Shown one piece after another: positions 57,522 through 64,000 of a stretch of 64,000 nucleotides of DNA (position 1 is its first letter; each line of letters starts with the position of its first letter). This DNA is from Trichosporon coremiiforme (lineage: Eukaryota > Basidiomycota > Tremellomycetes > Trichosporonales > Trichosporonaceae), in contig BCJJ01000012.1 of the NCBI GenBank assembly GCA_039545355.1, positions 1,257,067-1,321,066 on the forward strand. The letters are read 5' to 3'. The notes beneath the pieces were generated by a model. The model made no database searches and had not been told where the DNA came from. It saw only the letters and a program-made list of their open reading frames with translations. The position numbers and the translations under genes are program-made.

Positions 57522-57562
57522 ACGCGTCAAGAGATAATGGACCCGGACGGCACGCGACGCGT
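57522..57562 (-). promoter_or_regulatory. Pair of ACGCGT (MCB) boxes upstream of MRC1
   Basis: ACGCGT at 57522-57527 (context AACGCGTCAA) and 57557-57562, 53 and 88 bp before the MRC1 ATG. Fission yeast mrc1 is a known MBF target through this element; function here is inference. The same boxes also lie upstream of GTR2 on the other side. Confidence 0.5.
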
Positions 57563-57577
57563 TAATGAAAACAATGA

Positions 57578-57585
57578 TCACGTGA
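57578..57585. promoter_or_regulatory. E-box TCACGTGA in the MRC1-GTR2 divergent promoter
   Basis: Palindromic ATCACGTGAT spans 57577-57586, 120 bp before the GTR2 ATG. CACGTG is bound by bHLH factors such as Cbf1 in yeast. Which gene it serves is unknown. Confidence 0.4.
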
Positions 57586-57704
57586 TTTGACCTTCGCCTG
57601 GCCCGTGCGACTGGCTTTGACGTCAACGCTCGGTGGACGCTAGCTGTGTTTAATCGAATCCAACCTTGTCCTCGATCCTCGAACGACCCAGAGACATTGC
57701 TGTC

Positions 57705-59136
57705 ATGTCGGGGGTATCGTCGAACCCTCAGAAGGACCCCGGCGGTAATCAATCGACGCCAGATCAGCGCCAGAAGATTCTTGTGACTGGCTGGCGCAAG
57801 TAAGCACGCAAATCCATTGTACTGTTGACAATCGCCAGAGCAGGCAAATCATCTTGCATCAAGACGGTTTTCCAGAATCTCCCAGTCAAGGACGTTCCAT
57901 ACATAGGTATCACGCAGAAACTGGAGAAGGTCAACTATGAGTATGTCTGTTTACCGCTAGTCCTATGCTGACGAAAAAGTACTATCGTCCCGCTCCAGAT
58001 ATGGGACACGCCATCCAACTTCGAGCTCGACCAACTGGACACGCCCCTAGCGTCATTTTCAACGATCGTGTATGTTATGGATATGCAGGTTTGTGATGTG
58101 TTCATATGTTGGAAGCTAACCGTGCAAGGCCGACGATTCCTACCACGAAGCTATCCGACAGGCTGTTTATGTGTTCCTGCGAGGGTATCTCGCAAACCCG
58201 GCCATGAAGTTCTTCATTTTCGTACACAAGGCCGAGGCGTTATCTGAAGACTATAGGCAAGGTACGGGAAGGCTCACTGTCATGCACTGACCCATGCAGA
58301 GAACTTTGTGGAGGTTCAGAGTGGTCTTCAAGAGGAGCTGGAGGACTTTCACTACCCGTCCCTGCAGCAGTATGCAGGAGCTCTCGATCTGTCCGACCCA
58401 AACACGTGCAACAGCATCTTTAGCCATCTTTCCACTGAGGTCAAGCCGGAGATGACCAGCGTTCATGACACTTTGCTGCGGGATGCCTGGAGCCGAGTCG
58501 TTCAGAAAAACATGGAAATGCTCCCTTCCGTGGAAGCGCTACTGCTGAACTTCACTGAGGTAGGGCCGCGCTCATGAAAGACTGCTCATCCGACAGACTT
58601 CCGGCATGGACAATTCGTATCTGTTTGATATCAACTCTGGAGTTGTGCTTGCGACCGATAATCGACACCGCAATGAGGCTACAATGGAGCAAGTGACGGA
58701 GTATCTCTCCCGCTTTATACAGTTCCGTGACATTTACAGGTAGGGACAGCTTTCATACTACGACGCAAACACGTTGCGCTGACATCGATGAAGAGGTCTA
58801 GGCTCCTCATCGCCTCCAACATCTACCTCTCAGGAAGGTGGCGGCTCCGGTTCCAGAGAGGAAGCCACAACGGTAGATAGCGAGGACACCGAGGCTCCGT
58901 GGATGGCTCAGTCTACGCGGCTGTTACCGAACACCACGATATCCCTTTGGCAGTTCACTCCGTGAGTCGTATTGAAGTTGTGACAGGCAGCGGGTAATGT
59001 TGTTGACACTCTCTGAAGGCAGTTGGCCCTCGTCGTGCTTCTTCACACGGACACCTGGCAATCACGACGGGGCATGATTGAGTACAACCTAACGTTCCTA
59101 CGCCAAGGTATCAGGCGCATCCTGATGGAAGTGTAG
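57705..59136 (+). CDS. GTR2: Rag-family GTPase Gtr2 (RagC/D type)
   Basis: Eight exons (57705-57799, 57839-57940, 57980-58088, 58129-58261, 58300-58559, 58597-58739, 58794-58961, 59019-59136) encode 375 residues. The P-loop is GWRKAGKSS; SCIKTVFQNLPVKDVPYIG and PLQIWDTPSNFELD follow. The base-recognition motif is VHKAEAL, where the family has HKxD. The C-terminal roadblock-like domain holds LFDINSGVVLATD, ISLWQFTPQLALVVLL and SRRGMIEYNLTFLRQG. Gtr1-Gtr2 heterodimers on the vacuole, anchored by the EGO complex, bring amino-acid signals to TORC1. A Ser/Gly/Glu-rich insertion of about 35 residues lies before the last strands. The acceptors AAG before exons 7 and 8 were chosen because they keep the family frame. 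Confidence 0.92.
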
Positions 59137-59423
59137 TTCAGCTATGTATTGATTCGTTGTACGCAGTGCATAACACTAGAGTTGCATGATGGCACGGCTG
59201 AGGGCAGTGGGCGGGAAAAAGCCTGTTTACAGTGAGGCACTCACTGCGACGCGCCAACGACCAACGGATGCATTTCGTCAGGCGCGTCGCGTTCCAACGT
59301 CACTACTGACCCACCCTGATAACAACGGTATCCCGCTCCGGAAGCTCGGGTCGCGTCACTCTCATCCACTACTAGCAGAGCAAATCGCCAGTACCCTACG
59401 CGCCGTTTCTTTCAGTGGGCAGA

Positions 59424-62400
59424 ATGTCTACTGTCTCAGAAGAGGAAGTAGAGGCTTTCTTGAGCTCCCTTCGTGCCGCAGGTAGGTCTCGCGCACCCGC
59501 TTAGCCCTCTCGAAGCTCATGCAAACAGACGTGGACAAGAAGGTGAACCTCATTCAGCTTTGGGGTATAAAGCTTGAAGGCCTCGAGGTGCTTCCGGATC
59601 GCTCTATCGATGCCATTACTCTTCTGATCAGTCCCTTTCTGCGCTCACCTTCGCACCTCTTGGTGACTTCCACACTGTCATCATTCCTGCCCTTCTTCCT
59701 ACCCCTCATCTCGACGTCGCAGACTCACTCACACCTTCGGGTTGCTGTTTTATCGCTCCTCCCATCTCTGTTGGAGAAACTCAATGATCCCAAGGACAAG
59801 GTTCACGGACCCGCCCGGGTCTGTGTTTCGTTGCTTGGGGCAAAGTGCTATGAAATCGACCACAGCACACAGCTCGCGCCATCAGTGAAGGGGAAGGAGA
59901 GGGACTCCTTGACTTCCGTATGGGAAACCTCGGTGAAGGAAGCCTTGGGAGGCCGGGGCGTACGCGTCAAGCTAGAGGTCCTCAATATCCTAGCGAAGCT
60001 TCGGAACGAACCCATTGCGAAGCTCCCTTTGAAACCATGGCTCCCTAGCCTAGTTGCGCTACTAGAGGACTCCGACGGAAGTGTTCGCGACAGTGCCCGG
60101 GAGGTGGGTCAGATCCAATTCGTTTTGCTAATGTCAGACTGTCGTCGCGTTGTTATCGCCGTCGTCAACTCCAGCAGCAGCTCGGTCTGAGCTGAAGAAG
60201 CTAATGTTAGCCCGAGGGGTTCGCAAATCTATATCGGATAACATCATCGCTCGGGTGCTTGGAGGGTCTACATCTGCAGGGCTCAGCACCCCAGCAAGAG
60301 AAGGTGCTTCGACTCCAGCGACTTTAAGTGCAGCTGCACCACGACACGATGGGCCGTCAACAGCACCGTCAGGCGATGTCGTCGAGATTGTTTACGTATG
60401 TTTCTGGCCCCAACTCAGAGTGCAGCGGCTGACGTTGACAGATCGCGAGCGCGAAGGATCTCGACAATGAATTCAGAGCCATGATCCCCCACTTTGCTGT
60501 ACGTGCTGGATGCTGAACTTCGAGTCTAACATGGCTTAGGGCAAAGAAACTGAACATAATTGGGGGCCCCGTGAGCGGGCGCTCGTTCGCGTTCGAGGCA
60601 TGTTACGCGGAAAGGCTTTCACCAACCAGCCTGAGGCCTTCTTGCAAGGTCTTAAGGCTGGACTTGTGGAGGGCTTGGTCAAGACAGTGAGCAAAACTCG
60701 GCTTGGGAGCGCTAACAACAGCTCATGAGTCTTCGTACTACAGTCGCTCAACAGTCCTGCGCCTTGGTGCAGGAGCTTGCAGAAGCTCTGGGTCCATCCT
60801 TGGATCCGTCGCTTGACCTGCTGCTCCCAGTTTTGGGGAAAATGGCGTGAGCATGACATACGAATGCCAGGGCATACGCTGACGGGCAGTGGGTTAACGA
60901 AGCGAATCATCGCTGAGAAGTCCCAGAAAGCGGTCACAACGATTCTAGTGCACGCATCGCCGGCCCCGGCGAAGCTGATAGGGCACATCACTGTTGCTGT
61001 ACAGGACAAGAGTGTGCAGGCACGCCAGTATGGTGCAGGGCACCTGAAGACGTACCTCGAGGCTCAAGCCAAGAATCACCGCGGAGTCGTTGAGGGAACG
61101 CCAGGAGCTCTGGAGCAGATCCAGCATCTTCTTCGAAGGTGTCTCGCGGATACGAACCCTCTCGTTCGAGAACAAGGCCGACTGGCCTTCTGGGTCTTTG
61201 AATGGGTTTGGCCGACCAGCGCGTCTGTCCTGTTGGCGGCACTGGATGGCCCTGCTCGGAAACAGCTCGAGAAGGCAAATCCGCGCGCAGGCTCAACCCC
61301 GGTCGCCTCCAAGATATCCAAGCCCAAAACCCCACGGAGTTCGGCTATGAGCGCATTACTGGCTGCGAAACGTGCGCAAGCTGCCGAACTAGCAGCTAAG
61401 CGGGCTGCCGAAGGCGAGGATCCGAGTCAACGGAGCATCGAGACATACCCTTTAGATGGCTCTCCCAGCAAGCCGCACAGGAGCCCGGCCTCTGCCGCCA
61501 GCGAAGGGACTGTGACACCTGCCTCGGGGCTGGAATCACCCACCCCGGCCCCAGCGTCGCCCGATGTCCCTTCGCCCTCTGAGCCCTCTGAGGCGCAGAC
61601 TACAGGAACCGTCGACGCGATCGCCGAATCAGCCAGAGAACTTACGTGCAGCCCGTCTGGCCGCAGCTCGCAAGACGCGCAAGATCCTGTTTCCAGTCCA
61701 CTGCCAGGTGTGACTGAAGCGCGGTCTTATAGCTCCAGACCCTGCACGCCTGTGAATAAGCCGGGGATCATGACTAGCACCGAGCGTCAAGATGGTTCGC
61801 GTGACGCATTGCAGAGCTCGGTCGGCTGCCATGCTGTCACCTCGACTGGGCAGCAAACCCCGAGGACGAACATGCGCAAGAGTGGTATCCCAGTTCGATC
61901 CCCGCCGCGGAATGGCTCTTCGCCATCCTCAAATCGGCCGAAATCGGTGCAGCGATCGTCATTTACGTCTTCGCACTCTAAGGCGTCGACATTGTCCAGA
62001 ACAATGTCTCGCAGCCCATCTTTCAAGGTTGACACGAACAGGGCTAATTTCTTGGAGAGCGACACGCCAACGAAGGTTCTTCACCCTCCCGGCCTCCAAG
62101 CTCGGCTCCCCCATCATGAGAGGCGTCAGATGTCGCAGCCACGCTCAGCCAGTCATGCTCCGACTTCCCTGGATCACCTCCCCAACTCTCCCGCGGACGA
62201 GCAAATCCGCGCACAGGCGGCCCAAGCATTTTCGGCTGCTCAGCAGCTGCTCGATTTTGATGACGACGACGACGCAATGGCAGATGTCCCAGTGACCCCC
62301 TTTCGGCCTCTCGCCCAACCGACCCCGCCCTCAGCATATCGCACCCCGTCCTCTGTTTTAGGCAGAATGCCAAGGCAGCCGTGGGAAGACTCCCCGAGAG

Positions 62401-63444
62401 CTATGACGCCAAAACTGCTGAAATCACTTCAAAGCAGGGGGCACGAACGTAGCTGGTGGAACGAACGCCGCAAACTGATCGACCAGATGAGTTCACTGAA
62501 GGAGGAGAGGCCGTCAGCAGGTCTCAGCATTGAGGACGATGTTGAGAAATTGGCCGTGGGGGAGCCTTCGATTTCCAACCTTCAATCTATTGCTCTGTTT
62601 TGTGCGGCGAACCCCACAGGAGCTGTAGAGAGGTCCTCTGGAGACTACAGCAGCTCTAGAGACATCTGGTCTCGCACACGTCTGTTTGATCGCGTTTTCG
62701 AGGGGTTGGTTGACCTCCTTTGCCCCGGACTGGTGAGTTAAGCGCTGTATAAATATGGCTAACATTCGACAGGCAGCCGAAATCCTAGAGCAAGGTATGG
62801 TGACCCTCTGGGAGCTGGTACAGAACCAGTGGTCCCTGTGTGAAGATCGCGAGGATTCTTTACTGGACGCTCTTTTTCAATTGCGGACGTCTACAAACAC
62901 CATGATCCTGGAGGCAACCAACGCAATGGTATCGCTTCTCACCGAAGTGTGTGATCCCCCTTTCCTTCTCTCGCTCCTTCACTCTGCCCTCGAAAGATTC
63001 ATCAGCACTGTGAGGATGGGTTCCGGACCGCCCAGTAGCGAGCAAGTTTACGGCGAACGTGCCGCTGCGGCAGGGTATAGCTTCGGGCTGAACGCTATGG
63101 GAATGTGCATATTGCTCCTTCCTCAAGAGGCAGTAGAGGTCGAAGCGAAGCAACTAGCTGGCCCTGTCATGGACGCGCTTCGGCTGGACTCTTCCTCGGC
63201 GGTGATGGCTCGACAAGCTGCTCACCGAGTTATTCTTGCGGTACAATGCGTGATCGCAGACGACGTCCGCACGCTGGCCCTCTTTCCCCGACTTACATCC
63301 GGCCAGCGAAGCTTTGCCACCTACCTCATGCAGCAGAACGGGGTTATGGGCAGAGCTGGCGACGAGGCCGAAGCCGATGCACGGCGGCGGACTGTCTTGA
63401 ACGAATTGGTCGGCGGTCTGGCTAAAGGCGCCCGCAGCGTATAG
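59424..63444 (+). CDS. STU1: CLASP/Stu1 microtubule plus-end protein
   Basis: Eight exons (59424-59481, 59529-60103, 60138-60395, 60442-60498, 60540-60686, 60722-60846, 60890-62732, 62773-63444) encode 1244 residues. The first TOG/HEAT array (about 20-230) begins [25 protein letters not shown]-terminal TOG domain follows (about 300-560) with [60 protein letters not shown] and [18 protein letters not shown]. Then comes a long Ser/Pro/Lys-rich microtubule-binding linker, and the C-terminal 220 residues are again helical repeats. CLASPs stabilise spindle and cytoplasmic microtubules. The final exon joins the C-terminal helices ([20 protein letters not shown]). Upstream GTR2 is on the same strand, 287 bp away. 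Confidence 0.93.
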
Positions 63445-64000
63445 GTTGACAGCTCAGTGAGCGAATACGCGTCATGTAAAATATGATGCGATGATGGTCC
63501 CCATAAATGCTCGAACGAATTGACGAGCATCAACAGTAGCCAGATCTTCTTAACAGAAGGGCTAGCAGAGAGTCCAGTGTCTGTCCCTCTGGATGATTGC
63601 AACAATTTCAACTGATTTATCTTCAGGAGGGCTCTTCGAGCCCATCAGTGACACTATTCCCACGGGTGACCTGTGGATCCAGGTGGGCCCATAGAACCCA
63701 CAGTCAGCCGTTCAGCTCGACACGCAGGGGAGGGTCGGAGATGGGGCCCAATCCTCGCATGTGCTGTGCTGCATCTGACGGGCGGTGGGGATTCGACCGT
63801 GGGAGACCTTGACGTAACTGTTTGCCGGGGGAAACTTAGGAACGGTTTCGACCGTGGGAAACCTTGGAACAAAGACGGGCCTCCTCTGCGGCCGATTTTC
63901 AGTGGTGTACCACAATAAGAATCATGAGAGACCTCAATTAGGCGGAAGGGAGCCTTTCACCGCGTTCCTCTTCTGCTGCCAACTCTTTCGCACCGCCCAC
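63445..64000. other. Intergenic end of window
   Basis: No coding signal. Contains the CLASP terminator region and a pair of 20-base near-identical repeats at 63792 and 63847. Confidence 0.5.
63792..63866. repeat. Direct repeat of a 20-mer, 19/20 identical
   Basis: TTCGACCGTGGGAGACCTTG at 63792-63811 and TTCGACCGTGGGAAACCTTG at 63847-63866. The second copy is also an inverted repeat, GGTTTC...GAAACC (63844-63863). Confidence 0.8.

Overview
The window is nuclear DNA of a basidiomycete fungus. It is GC-rich, and most genes are cut by several very short introns (typically 34-60 nt, GT..AG, with CTGAC/CTAAC-type branch points a few bases before the AG). The gene content fits a yeast-like Tremellomycete, possibly near Trichosporonales; that placement is inferred from gene architecture, not from a database match. 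I find 24 protein genes, one doubtful decayed gene, and no rRNA, tRNA, CRISPR array, insertion sequence or phage. I rebuilt exon-intron structures by hand; for every complete gene the summed exons are divisible by three and the joined frames give continuous family-like proteins.

Left part (1-14.1 kb): an SR-type splicing factor like RNPS1 (cut by the window edge), mitochondrial porin, a Golgi-type glycosyltransferase with a DXD motif, a TMEM14-like membrane protein, a mitochondrial AlkB homologue (ALKBH7), riboflavin kinase, a large zinc-ribbon protein resembling the TFIIB family, and mitochondrial single-strand DNA-binding protein.

Middle (14.3-27 kb): two secreted ricin-B-like beta-trefoil paralogues with TATA boxes, a long gene-poor stretch with one possible pseudogene, the PDK1-type kinase Pkh with a large insertion in its kinase domain, and 3.5 kb without a recognisable gene.

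27-44 kb: a compact run of housekeeping genes: Swd2 (COMPASS / 3'-end processing), RBM25 (U1-associated splicing), Rex3 exonuclease, NDUFAF7 (complex I assembly), dynactin p50, a Zn2Cys6 transcription factor, a CsbD-like small protein, the glutamate-cysteine ligase modifier subunit, and an unassigned SAP/coiled-coil protein.

Right part (45-63.5 kb): Rim15 (PAS, C2HC finger, AGC kinase, response-regulator receiver), Mrc1/claspin, the Rag GTPase Gtr2 and a CLASP/Stu1 microtubule protein. Pkh, Gtr2 and Rim15 belong to nutrient/TORC1-linked signalling in yeast. Mrc1, CLASP and dynactin p50 act in S phase and mitosis; two of these three (Mrc1 and p50) have paired ACGCGT boxes upstream. I found no clearly new multi-gene system. 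The most unusual items are domain insertions, a GC-AG intron, a changed guanine-specificity motif in Gtr2, the diverged lectin pair, and two large proteins of uncertain family.
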